Source: Candidatus Melainabacteria bacterium
GTDB lineage: Bacteria > Cyanobacteriota > Vampirovibrionia > Obscuribacterales > Obscuribacteraceae
DNA: 64,000 nucleotides
Direction: 5' to 3'
NCBI GenBank assembly: GCA_017307165.1
Contig: JAFKGK010000003.1
Location: 1 to 64,000 of the forward strand
Under the pieces are notes generated by a model, which worked only from the letters and a program-made list of their open reading frames with translations, did no database searches and was not told the origin of the DNA. A program made the position numbers and the translations under genes. This document shows positions 52,850-60,900 of the stretch, piece by piece. Every line of letters starts with the position of its first letter. Positions within the stretch are counted from its first letter, which is position 1.

Positions 52850-54576
52850 AGCCCCTGCTCAAAAAGTGGAAGCTATCATTATCTGCCACCGTAGCTGCCA
52901 TCATTTTTGTCGTGTCCATCGTTATCATTTCGATTGGTACTACTACTCTTTCTCTTTCATCTGAGCGCTTGCAGTCCTCTTATAACTCGTCCCAGCAGTT
53001 TCAATTGCTGGAGTATCTCAATGCCGTAGTGCTGGATGTGGTGCGCGCTGAAGCCAGCGAAAAGCAATATCTGCTTACTGGTGATGCGGAATTTTTAAAT
53101 GATTTCAATCTCGCCTATGGGCGGATCGATGAGTATTTTAAATCTCTAAGGGCACTGTTGGCAGGCAATAGCAGATACTCGATGCTGTTGGATGAAATGA
53201 CCGAGTCGGTCGGTTATCGCAAGAGCTGTGCCCAAGAGGTCATAGAAGTACGGCAAAAGCTCGGTATGATACCAGCATTTGCGCGCTCCAAAAAATATAA
53301 CGAAGATCAATTAACCAAGCACGTCGAGTGGCTTGCCAAAGACGTGACCAAGACCATCAATGATGAGATGGCCGATCGTCTCCAGGTGCTCGATCGTGAC
53401 AGTCTAGCAAGCATGGCGGGCGTCAGCTTTATCCTGTCGTCTGCGCTGTTGGCACTATTGGTGGTGATTTTTGGGGTGAAAAGGTATGAGTCTGAGCGGC
53501 AGATAGCAGAAAAGAATCTACAGAAGGCGCAGACAGCAGTGGAAAATAGAGAAACGCGGTTGCGTGCTCTGGTAGACTCTGCTCCTGATGCGATCGTGAC
53601 TTTTTTAGCCGATGGCAAGATCGAGTCGGTCAATATAGTGGCAGAAGGTATGTTTGGCTTTGCTGGTTGGCAGATGGTCGGCGAGCCGATTGAGAGCGTC
53701 TTGCCTGGTATCAGGATGGATGAAAACGCCAGTAAAGAGATCCTGGTGCGCAGGCCGGATGGCACTACGGTGCCTGTGGATGTGTCTGTGTCTGTGGTAA
53801 ACGTAGATAATGCGCGGTTGTTTACTGCCATCATCCGTGATGTGTCTGAGCGCAAAGAAGTTGAAGAGAGAGTAAAGGATTTTTACTCCATGGTGTCGCA
53901 TGAGCTGCGAACTCCGCTCGCGTCGATACGCACTGCGCTTGGTATCATGGAAAACCTCGGCTCGGATCTACCGCCCACGGCTAAGCCAGTAGTGGATATC
54001 GCAGCACAGGAGACCGATCGGCTGATCAGGCTGATCAACGACATACTCGATATGCGCAAGATCGAGTCGGGCAAACTGGATCTGGCTCTGGAAGTCTACG
54101 ACGCAGGAAGTATCGCCGAATCGGCTGTAAATGCCGTATCCAGCCTTGCAGATCAGGCGCATGTATCGATCGAAAATCAGATCGCTAAAGGTATTTACGA
54201 GATCTATTGCGATCTGGATCGTGCGCAGCAGGTGCTGCTCAATCTGTTGTCTAATGCTCTCAAATACTCGGCTCCAGAGGGCGTCATCACGCTTAGTTGC
54301 AAGCAGATTGAACCAAATGATGAGTTTTTGCGTTTTGAAGTGAGGGATCATGGAGAAGGGATACCCAAGGATCAAATGCATAAATTATTTGGGAGGTTTC
54401 AACAATTGAGATCATCGGATGGACGCAATAAGGCAGGATCGGGTCTGGGACTGGCTATAGCCAAGGCTATCGTGGAGGAGCACAAGGGCGAGATCGGAGT
54501 CGAGTCTCCGGCGGATGGAGGGTCGCTGTTTTGGTTTACGATGCCATTGGCTATTGATGAAATTGATGCAGAATAG
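52846..54576 (+). CDS. CHASE3-PAS sensor histidine kinase
   Basis: This 576-aa kinase has a transmembrane segment (about 12-36), an extracytoplasmic CHASE3 domain (about 38-185: VRAEASEKQYLLTGD and WLAKDVTKTINDEMADRL), a second transmembrane segment (about 190-211), a short coiled coil, a PAS domain (about 235-340: LVDSAPDAIVTFLADGKI and FTAIIRDVSERKEVE), HisKA with H352 in SMVSHELRTPLAS, and a HATPase with N box QVLLNLLSNALKYS, G1 VRDHGEGIP and G2 GSGLGLAIAKAIV. All catalytic boxes are intact. It is paired with the regulator immediately upstream. Confidence 0.95.
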   Translation: MKPLLKKWKLSLSATVAAIIFVVSIVIISIGTTTLSLSSERLQSSYNSSQQFQLLEYLNAVVLDVVRAEASEKQYLLTGDAEFLNDFNLAYGRIDEYFKSLRALLAGNSRYSMLLDEMTESVGYRKSCAQEVIEVRQKLGMIPAFARSKKYNEDQLTKHVEWLAKDVTKTINDEMADRLQVLDRDSLASMAGVSFILSSALLALLVVIFGVKRYESERQIAEKNLQKAQTAVENRETRLRALVDSAPDAIVTFLADGKIESVNIVAEGMFGFAGWQMVGEPIESVLPGIRMDENASKEILVRRPDGTTVPVDVSVSVVNVDNARLFTAIIRDVSERKEVEERVKDFYSMVSHELRTPLASIRTALGIMENLGSDLPPTAKPVVDIAAQETDRLIRLINDILDMRKIESGKLDLALEVYDAGSIAESAVNAVSSLADQAHVSIENQIAKGIYEIYCDLDRAQQVLLNLLSNALKYSAPEGVITLSCKQIEPNDEFLRFEVRDHGEGIPKDQMHKLFGRFQQLRSSDGRNKAGSGLGLAIAKAIVEEHKGEIGVESPADGGSLFWFTMPLAIDEIDAE

Positions 54577-54580
54577 GCAA

Positions 54581-54653
54581 GAGGTGGATGGATAGAATGC
54601 TCCGGCCGCTGGTGCTGCGCAAGGCGGCCTCCGCATCCTATCGCATCCACCTC
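54581..54653. other. Long hairpin downstream of the histidine kinase gene
   Basis: GAGGTGGATG (54581-54590) pairs with CATCCACCTC (54644-54653), GATAG pairs with CTATC, GGAG-like inner bases follow, and GGCCGC (54604-54609) pairs with GCGGCC (54624-54629). The result is a stable stem of about 73 nt. No T-run follows, so it is not a typical terminator. It could protect the 3' end or be a processed repeat element. Confidence 0.55.
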
Positions 54654-54740
54654 AACGAATTAATCACGTAGACAAATTTAGAATGCTCATTTACCCTCAC
54701 CGACAGTACTTGTCGATGCGGATTGAAATGGGGCAATACA

Positions 54741-55130
54741 CTAATACTTATCCAATTCCTCCTGTAGATCCTTCAAAAGGAGTTTCAGTTCTGGAACTAC
54801 ACCTTTATCAGTAGGCAAGTAGAAGATGCAAGGCAGAATTCCCTGGCTTTCAAGGTCAGGGAGTATGCTTTCCATAAAATCAGAAAGGTAGATTGATCTT
54901 GGTTCGTAGTCAGACCAATGATTTTTCTTGCAAATTGCCGCATATTCTTTTGCCGGCCAAACCGGAAGCACCAGTTTGTTTTCGTCGTTGGTGGCTGCGA
55001 GTGCCCAGCCGTCTCGATACAGTCCCCAAACTTCTTCTGTATCAGCAACAAACTTGATGAAATGTGAATACCTTTTGGGACCCGTTAGCGCTATAACTGC
55101 TTTTATTTGCTGCTGATTAATAATTCTCAT
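54741..55130 (-). CDS. DUF2750 family protein
   Basis: This 129-aa soluble protein has the DUF2750 pattern in its sequence (RYSHFIKFVADTEEVWGLY, near 20-38; LVLPVWPAKEYAAI; LSDFMESILPDLESQGI). The family is widespread in bacteria, often near immunity or toxin-related genes, with no proved activity. Here it is isolated: the neighbours are a histidine kinase (divergent end) and a small exported protein. The region from here to 57200 is AT-richer than the two-component operon. Confidence 0.8.
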   Translation of the reverse strand: MRIINQQQIKAVIALTGPKRYSHFIKFVADTEEVWGLYRDGWALAATNDENKLVLPVWPAKEYAAICKKNHWSDYEPRSIYLSDFMESILPDLESQGILPCIFYLPTDKGVVPELKLLLKDLQEELDKY

Positions 55131-55324
55131 TTATTTTCACCATTTCGACATTAGCGGTCTTTCCTTATTGACTCGTCTCTTTTCATAGTATTTGTTTCGC
55201 AGTCTCCTGCCTGAATGATGATAATATCCAGATGATTAGTTATTTGTCCGGTGGAAATTATAGTGGATCTATCGTACGGGGCAAGGAAGCGTTTTGCGAC
55301 ATCTTAGATTCAAAGTACAAATGG

Positions 55325-55825
55325 TTAATGCTTTGATGGCGACGATGGCAATGTACTAAGATCTAATACCGTGCCTCTCCAAACAAAGATTGCCTTATGT
55401 TTACTAGTTCCTTCTTCTTGAAAGGGCACGGCTAAGATGCGGTATTCCTTTCCTGCTTCGAGTTCGGTGCCGCCGTCCTGTATCGTTGGAGATTTGATTG
55501 CCAATGCGCGGTGCGCCCGCACTTTTCCAATGTACACGCGGCTGGGCTTAACCAGCCAACTCGGTTGTCCAAATCGATCGTTTTTGTATGAACGTACAAC
55601 GCGACCGTCGAAAATATATGAGCCAGTTGAACCCTGCGGCAGTCGACCTTCGGAAACTGAGCGAAGCTCTTCCTCAAGTTTGTTCATTTCGGCATCGCTA
55701 AGCCTGCCTATGCGCAATAAACCATCTTTGTACTTGAAATCGAACCAGTCAGGTGTGGCAGAAGCTGGGAGAGTCGCGATAAGCAGAATGGCGACAGCAA
55801 AGCATGACCCAAATAACTTTCTCAT
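55325..55825 (-). CDS. Exported protein of unknown function
   Basis: This 166-aa protein has a signal peptide (about 7-23, SCFAVAILLIATLPASA). A helical part (LSDAEMNKLEEELRSVSEG) is followed by beta-rich sequence with a basic patch (VVRSYKNDRFGQPSWLVKP) and the C-terminal FVWRGTVLDLS. It contains no Cys in the mature part and no family is recognised. It has 194 nt of free sequence on its downstream side and no close upstream gene, so it is likely monocistronic. Confidence 0.65.
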   Translation of the reverse strand: MRKLFGSCFAVAILLIATLPASATPDWFDFKYKDGLLRIGRLSDAEMNKLEEELRSVSEGRLPQGSTGSYIFDGRVVRSYKNDRFGQPSWLVKPSRVYIGKVRAHRALAIKSPTIQDGGTELEAGKEYRILAVPFQEEGTSKHKAIFVWRGTVLDLSTLPSSPSKH

Positions 55826-56330
55826 GTCATTTTCCTTTGTTTCCCAAGTTTTTCACGGTAGGCGCCTGTGGCAGCAGTTTCTTGATGAGGTTCTGGTCAT
55901 TCGCAGGAAGTCCCTTTGCGCTGAATGAGATCACTCATTTAACGTTCTACCTTACAGCGCGCATCAATATCCAGGATGCTAAGTTTTTGAGATACCCTGC
56001 TGTACGCATCGATCCAAAATCTGCAGTTGCGGTTTTTCGCTCTGAGTTTATAACTCATCCATTTGGGCAGGAGCTGTCAGCAAAAGTGCCTCCCGGCCTT
56101 TCTTTATACTCACCTGCAATTTAGGAATGGTTAGTCGGGTATATACTCCGATTTAAAAAAAAGGTGATAAATACTACCATCATCGTAAAGCTATTTGGGC
56201 TTTGCCGCCTATGTTATGCCCCGCGTAATGATTGAATAACCCAAGCATGGATTTCAATCTCCAGATACTTAGCGCTATGATTGACCGGAGCGATTAGGAT
56301 GCCGGACCGCACCCTGTTATCCAGCTCGTT
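55826..56330. other. Region without a supported gene
   Basis: About 505 nt hold only short frames on both strands. One plus-strand frame (55804-56124) overlaps the signal peptide of the gene at 55325-55825 and has no ribosome-binding site or recognisable sequence. The composition is AT-rich. It probably holds the promoter of the exported protein gene and perhaps degraded sequence. Confidence 0.5.
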
Positions 56331-56747
56331 CTAAAACGGAAACAACCACAAGCAAAACCATAGAAATGCAAATACGCACAGATTGCCTAAGCGTAGCTGT
56401 TTGAGAGCCTCTTCAGAGGTGATTTTCATCAGATATTTTGCCGATTGTGTCTTCAAAGTCGGCACGATTAAGAGACTAATCACAAATGCAAATGGGAATA
56501 CAGCAAAAATTGAAACTGGGTGCGAGTCTTTATTAACTAGTGGATGACTCAGAGCAAAACCGGTGACCAAGAATACCCCGATATACGCTGCGGTCCCGAT
56601 TGCTTGAGTCGCCGCAGAGAACGAGATTGACTGCGTTAGGGATTTAGTCGTATTTGCTTTGACAAAGGGAGTAAAAATGCCTGTCGCTAGCAACAATATC
56701 AGGAAAATCCAAAACCACCAAGTACTCAGAATTTGAGTGCCCATCAA
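56331..56747 (-). CDS. Four-helix membrane protein of unknown function
   Basis: This 138-aa protein has four hydrophobic segments: FWIFLILLLATGIFTPFV, an A/G-rich second helix (about 45-65, TAAYIGVFLVTGFAL), FAVFPFAFVISLLIVP (about 80-97) and the last (LCVFAFLWFCLWLFPF). The sequence pattern GIFTPFVKANTTKSL is closely matched in the neighbouring frameshifted copy at 56757-57157. No family is recognised. The two copies are 9 nt apart on the same strand, a tandem duplication. Confidence 0.7.
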   Translation of the reverse strand: MMGTQILSTWWFWIFLILLLATGIFTPFVKANTTKSLTQSISFSAATQAIGTAAYIGVFLVTGFALSHPLVNKDSHPVSIFAVFPFAFVISLLIVPTLKTQSAKYLMKITSEEALKQLRLGNLCVFAFLWFCLWLFPF

Positions 56748-56756
56748 TTCTTGCCC

Positions 56757-57157
56757 TCACATTGGTAGCAATCGTAAGACCAACCACATAGCTCCAAATA
56801 CCCACAAATTTCCAATGAAAATGTGTTTGAGATCTTTTGTATTTTTTATACTCAATAGAGATCTTGCCACCATCGTAGAAAAAGCGGGACCAATTATCAA
56901 ACTCGCTATAAAGATCGCAAAATAGGCATACCCAGACTTATAGATGTAAAAGACGGTTTGGGAAAGAATATCCGTGGGGTGGTAAGAAATACCAAACAGA
57001 AACATCCAATGGCGATTAGCTGGATCAGAGCGGAATATAAGATGCAGGCTTTTAATTGTTGGGAGGTGACCCGTCTCACAAATGGTGTAAAGATGGCCGT
57101 GGCAATCGGGAGAAAAGGTAGCGTCATCAACCACACCAATAGGAAATTTCGGAGCAT
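56757..57157 (-). pseudogene. Frameshifted paralogue of the adjacent four-helix membrane protein
   Basis: Two overlapping frames together make one protein related to the 56331-56747 product. The first frame (start ATG at 57157) gives MLRNFLLVWLMTLPF then AIFTPFVRRVTSQQLKAC and the second helix (IGCFCLVFLTT). The match continues in the other frame with ILSQTVFYIYKSGYAYFAIF and ends with IFIGNLWVFGAMW and LRLLPM, the equivalents of GNLCVFAFLW and WLFPF. The shift lies at about 56971-56982, next to a run of four G on the plus strand. It is a real frameshift or a sequencing error in a homopolymer. Confidence 0.65.
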
Positions 57158-57238
57158 ACTACCCTCATTTTCACCACCTAAAGTCGATCATAGCCTCGAT
57201 CAAGCCAGACCCCCCCGGGATATTGAATTAATATCTAT

Positions 57239-58075
57239 CTACTTGCCCAAAAACTCTTTCAGTCCCGCCGGATCATCCGTAATGATCGACGACACGCCCA
57301 TCTCCCTGGCACGCTGCCAGTCCGCCTTGTCGTTGAGTGTCCAGACGTTGACATGCAATCCTGCATTACGAGCATCATCCATGCTGTCCTTGCGAATGCA
57401 ATCCATCGAGGGATTCCACGCTGACGCACCCACCGTCTTTGCATAGGCCCCCAGCCCTTCGAGCAGATTGTCACCCAGCATCGCCAACCTGTACCGATCC
57501 GGATGACCAGCCTTTGCCAATTTATCGTGTATGCGCCTCAAGACCTTGTGATCAAAACTACTGATCACTATTTTTTGCGGATAGGCATAACCATCGAGCA
57601 TCGCCAACAGATCGTCATCGATACCTGGATAATTTACCGGACAGGTCTTGATCTCGATGTTTAGCGTCACTTTGCCATCCACCAATTTCAAAACATCCTG
57701 TAGCAGTGGCAACCTCTCGGCGGCAAATGCCTTGTCGTACCAACTCCCGCAATCCAGCCCCTTGAGTTGCTCCCAGGTCATCTCACCTATAAGTCCACGT
57801 CCATTAGTCGTCCGATCGACTCGATCGTCATGGATCACCACAAGCTCTCCGCTCGCACACTTGTGTATGTCCAGCTCTATACCATCGACACCACAGGCGA
57901 TGCTCTTGCTAAATGCCGCCATCGTGTTTTCTGGTGCCCACTTTTTGCCACCACGGTGCGCAATTACTTTTGGATTTGCAATTTCCCCTTGATCTGCAGC
58001 TAGAGCCATACAAGAGCTACTTACGCAAAGACCTAAGGCCAGGCCCCAAAAAAACTTATCGATCGATTTACTCAT
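57239..58075 (-). CDS. Exported glycerophosphodiester phosphodiesterase (GlpQ-like)
   Basis: This 278-aa enzyme hydrolyses glycerophosphodiesters to glycerol-3-phosphate and an alcohol, allowing reuse of phospholipid headgroups as carbon and phosphate source. It has a signal peptide (about 9-27, ending SCMALAADQG). The catalytic TIM-barrel motifs are KVIAHRGG (H40), GIELDIH (E67, D69), VIHDDRVDRTT (H82) and LNIEIKT; the C-terminus has HVNVWTLND and GVSSIITDDP. All metal and acid-base residues are present. It lies 6 nt downstream of the 58082 gene on the same strand, so both may be expressed together. Confidence 0.93.
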   Translation of the reverse strand: MSKSIDKFFWGLALGLCVSSSCMALAADQGEIANPKVIAHRGGKKWAPENTMAAFSKSIACGVDGIELDIHKCASGELVVIHDDRVDRTTNGRGLIGEMTWEQLKGLDCGSWYDKAFAAERLPLLQDVLKLVDGKVTLNIEIKTCPVNYPGIDDDLLAMLDGYAYPQKIVISSFDHKVLRRIHDKLAKAGHPDRYRLAMLGDNLLEGLGAYAKTVGASAWNPSMDCIRKDSMDDARNAGLHVNVWTLNDKADWQRAREMGVSSIITDDPAGLKEFLGK

Positions 58076-58081
58076 ATCCGA

Positions 58082-59386
58082 CTAAAATACCGAAGCGCCA
58101 CCATAACCCGGGATGCCACCATAATTGTATGGATTGTAGCCCATCGGGCTCATGCCGTAGCCACCATAACCACCATAGCCACCGTACATCGAGCTATTCA
58201 TCATTGCTCCAGCGGCCATGCCTGCCGCTGCACCAAGCGCCTTGGCGAGACCTTTTAGCAGAGGGTGACCCTGCGATTTTTGCGGAGGCGCACTTGCCGT
58301 AGCAGCACTGTTTGCAAAAGGCTGTATCGTACCCGATGCCTGCTGATAAGGATTGTAATTGGGATTGGCTGCCGGAGCGCTCGCATACTGCCCCTGGCTC
58401 GTGTATTGATTAGCTGAGTCCGCCGTGGTGCCCGGATAGCCTGTGTGCTGATAAGTCGCATTACCACGATAAGCACCAGGAGCCACTGTGCCATAATTGC
58501 CAGCCGATGCCAGAGTCGTGGCTTGACCAGGGGCAGTGCCATAACCATAGTTTGCTGCTGTACCAGAGTCAGCCGTATTGTTGAGTGGTATCACATTGCT
58601 CTGCTGCCCAGTACTGAGGTGCACTGCATTTAGCATCGTCGAGATCTGGTTTTGGATCGGAGTCTTGTAATTGGTATGGTCATTGGGAAAGATAATGCCC
58701 TCGAGCGTCTGTACGCGCTCGATCAACGGCTTGTTGGGATAGGTCTGACCGATCGCCTGCTGCTCCAGATAAGTGATGGAGCTTTGATACTGCTTGAGCA
58801 TGTTGGGGTTGAGGCTGTTTTGCCAGTAGTTTTCGAGTTGTTCGGTCCGCTGGCTCAGATCATCCGAAGGCGAAGGCTTGCCAAAGATCTTTGTCTCGAG
58901 CTGCGCCAGGCGCAGTTTGAGCTTGAGGCGCGGATACTCCTGACCGAGTATGAGCTCCTCCAGCTCGTTGACCTTGGGATAGCTCACGCCCGAGTCATCG
59001 ATGGTCGAGTCGGCACTTGAGCCAGCAGAACTACCGGAGCCGCTCGAGTTTGTAGTCGCCACTTTTTGCGGAAAATTGCCACTCGCCGCTTGACTAGCTA
59101 TCGACTCGGCCGACTGCGGCTTGTCCACCAGTCCATCGAGATCGGCAATGCGCTTATCAAAATCCCCTTCTTTTGCTTCGCCAAAGACCATTTTTTCGAT
59201 CCGGTCGACACGCGACTCCGTGTCGTCCTTGGCAAAATCATGGTCGTAAAAATGCATTTCCATTTTTTGCAGAGTAGCCAGTGACGCGCTCGACTGAGCC
59301 GATGCCGAAAGCGTAAAGCCAGTCAGCATGAGCATCGAGGTCAACAAAAAATAGGCGAAAAGGCGCCGCAAGCGAAAGCTCCTCAT
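58082..59386 (-). CDS. Exported repeat protein with Gly/Tyr-rich C-terminus
   Basis: This 434-aa protein has a signal peptide (about 10-30). It has three copies of a motif of about 50 residues: near 37-90 (MEMHFYDHDF, RVDRIEKMVFG), 140-190 (LEELILGQEYPRLKLK, RLAQLETKIFG) and 210-255 (LEQQAIGQTYPNKPL, RVQTLEGIIFP). Each is a helix pair with a Gln/His-Y/F turn and a closing Phe. A Pro/Thr/Ala/Gln linker follows, and the end is MYGGYGGYGGYGMSP-like and Gly/Tyr-rich (about 395-434), which could be adhesive or form amyloid. No known function. It is likely co-transcribed with the GlpQ-like gene. Confidence 0.78.
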   Translation of the reverse strand: MRSFRLRRLFAYFLLTSMLMLTGFTLSASAQSSASLATLQKMEMHFYDHDFAKDDTESRVDRIEKMVFGEAKEGDFDKRIADLDGLVDKPQSAESIASQAASGNFPQKVATTNSSGSGSSAGSSADSTIDDSGVSYPKVNELEELILGQEYPRLKLKLRLAQLETKIFGKPSPSDDLSQRTEQLENYWQNSLNPNMLKQYQSSITYLEQQAIGQTYPNKPLIERVQTLEGIIFPNDHTNYKTPIQNQISTMLNAVHLSTGQQSNVIPLNNTADSGTAANYGYGTAPGQATTLASAGNYGTVAPGAYRGNATYQHTGYPGTTADSANQYTSQGQYASAPAANPNYNPYQQASGTIQPFANSAATASAPPQKSQGHPLLKGLAKALGAAAGMAAGAMMNSSMYGGYGGYGGYGMSPMGYNPYNYGGIPGYGGASVF

Positions 59387-59450
59387 CCAGGCTCTCCATA
59401 TGGTGGATATATTATGTCAGAAATTGCCAACAGGTCGGGCTTAGCAGGCT

Positions 59451-59756
59451 CTAATCTGGCCAGGGTCTGACAGCACAGGTATGCCCCGGAGCAAGGTCAG
59501 GCAGATGGCTCGCGATCTCGCCATACTGCGGGTGATCCGGGTGATACGTGAGACAACCCGATCCGGTTATTGGTTCCACTGAGTTTTGACTGGCGACATC
59601 GATGACGAGCGTCTCAGCGCGCAAAATCAAATGGATCGTCCCATCTTGATCCATCTTGGCCACGCCGATGTATCCAGCATCTTTTTCCATCCGTGCACCC
59701 ATCCAGTCCCGGCGATAATATTTAAGCCGGGATATCTTATCATCTACTAAAATCAC
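59451..59756 (-). CDS. Small hypothetical protein
   Basis: This 101-aa protein starts MILVDDKISRLKYYRRDW and has a middle beta-rich section (VAKMDQDGTIHLILRAETL) and a short C-terminal Pro/His region with HPDHPQYGEIASHLPDL. No signal or membrane segment and no family is recognised. The gene is divergent from the RMND1-like gene, with only 13 bp between starts; such a short gap means that promoters must overlap coding sequence. Confidence 0.55.
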   Translation of the reverse strand: MILVDDKISRLKYYRRDWMGARMEKDAGYIGVAKMDQDGTIHLILRAETLVIDVASQNSVEPITGSGCLTYHPDHPQYGEIASHLPDLAPGHTCAVRPWPD

Positions 59757-59769
59757 CTACTATATTTAC

Positions 59770-60900
59770 ATGACAAACCAAGCGCCCCCCGCCATCCAGA
59801 TCACCGATGGCCGCCTGCATTTTTACTATATCTTTGACGTCTGCGACTCGATCTCGCTCGCGCGTGTGCGCTACCACGATCCCAACAACGATTATCGCGC
59901 GACTATCATCGAGACTTTGCCGCAGTCAGGGCCGCTGCCCGCATTGCAGTTTGCGCGGCCGCCGCTCATGTGCATGGTGCCGGGCATCAAACTCGATTGG
60001 CTCGATGGCGTGACCGCCGACCGCCGCATCAAGCTCTACGATTATGGCACGGTGGCTATCAGGTACACTCTGCCTTTTGCCGGGACTTTTGAGCAGGCGC
60101 GTGTGTTGGCCCTGTCGCTCAAGGGACATTCGCCTCTGTATCAGGTCGCCCTGCGCGATCTCGCTGATGTCACCGAGCACCTCGGTGCGACCTTTGTGCG
60201 GCCTCACGACACCATCTTTGAAGACTACATCACAATCGAGGTCTCCGCCTTTGACACGCCGGTCACAGCCGATCGGCTGCTGGCCGAGTATCGCGATGAG
60301 ATCGCCTCGCTCATCTCTCTGGAGCAGCAGCCCTTATCCCGCATGGAGCGCGAGGAAACGACCAAATCTGCCTTTACCTATGCCGAGTGCGAGTTGGCGA
60401 TCTTTACCTGGGATGTTGCCTTTGTCTTTGATGATACCGAAGGCGGTGCCGTAGTCGATGGTCTCGTCGAGTTTGCCAATACTCAGCTAGCTGAGCTCAG
60501 GACCTACGATAGCCTGTTGGATCGTTATCTGGACGAGATCTACAAGGCCAAGTCAGAGGGAATGAGAAAAAATTGGTGGCAGGGCGGCAAGACGGCAGAG
60601 AGGCAGGCAGAAACCTTGAGGTTGTTGCTCGTCGATGTGCAGGAGCTATCGGACAAGGCGCACAACGCCCTCAAGTTTGTCGGGGATGCCTACTACGCCC
60701 GCCTCTACCGTGGTCTAGCGCAGCGTCTCGCGCTCGGAGACTGGCAAAAGCAGCTCGAGTCCAAATTGCAATCGGTGCAGGAGATCTATCGCTTTTATCA
60801 CGACCAGGCCGAGCATGGCCGTGCGGAGTTTTTAGAGGTCCTCGTCATCATCCTTATCTCCGTCGAGATCCTGATGAGCGTCCTGCATTTTCTCCATTGA
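59770..60900 (+). CDS. RMND1/DUF155-like protein with a C-terminal membrane anchor
   Basis: This 376-aa protein resembles the RMND1/Sif2 (DUF155) family: an N-terminal alpha/beta part, then EFANTQLAELRTYDSLLDRY (about 235-256; the family has a similar FANxQ-LELRxYDxxLD signature), a long helical region and, at the end, a short C-terminal transmembrane helix (LEVLVIILISVEILMSVL). The same layout is found in eukaryotic RMND1, which supports mitochondrial translation; the bacterial role is unknown. The last 69 bp overlap the 3' end of the convergent gene at 60832. The call is from memory of the pattern, not from a search. Confidence 0.68.
   Translation: MTNQAPPAIQITDGRLHFYYIFDVCDSISLARVRYHDPNNDYRATIIETLPQSGPLPALQFARPPLMCMVPGIKLDWLDGVTADRRIKLYDYGTVAIRYTLPFAGTFEQARVLALSLKGHSPLYQVALRDLADVTEHLGATFVRPHDTIFEDYITIEVSAFDTPVTADRLLAEYRDEIASLISLEQQPLSRMEREETTKSAFTYAECELAIFTWDVAFVFDDTEGGAVVDGLVEFANTQLAELRTYDSLLDRYLDEIYKAKSEGMRKNWWQGGKTAERQAETLRLLLVDVQELSDKAHNALKFVGDAYYARLYRGLAQRLALGDWQKQLESKLQSVQEIYRFYHDQAEHGRAEFLEVLVIILISVEILMSVLHFLH

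Noticed and set aside
53307..53855. Minus-strand frame of 182 aa
   Set aside because: Antisense of the CHASE3-PAS region of the histidine kinase; Ser/Thr-rich with no domain.
55804..56124. Plus-strand frame of 106 aa
   Set aside because: It starts inside the signal-peptide region of the opposite gene, has no ribosome-binding site, and its sequence has no recognisable pattern.
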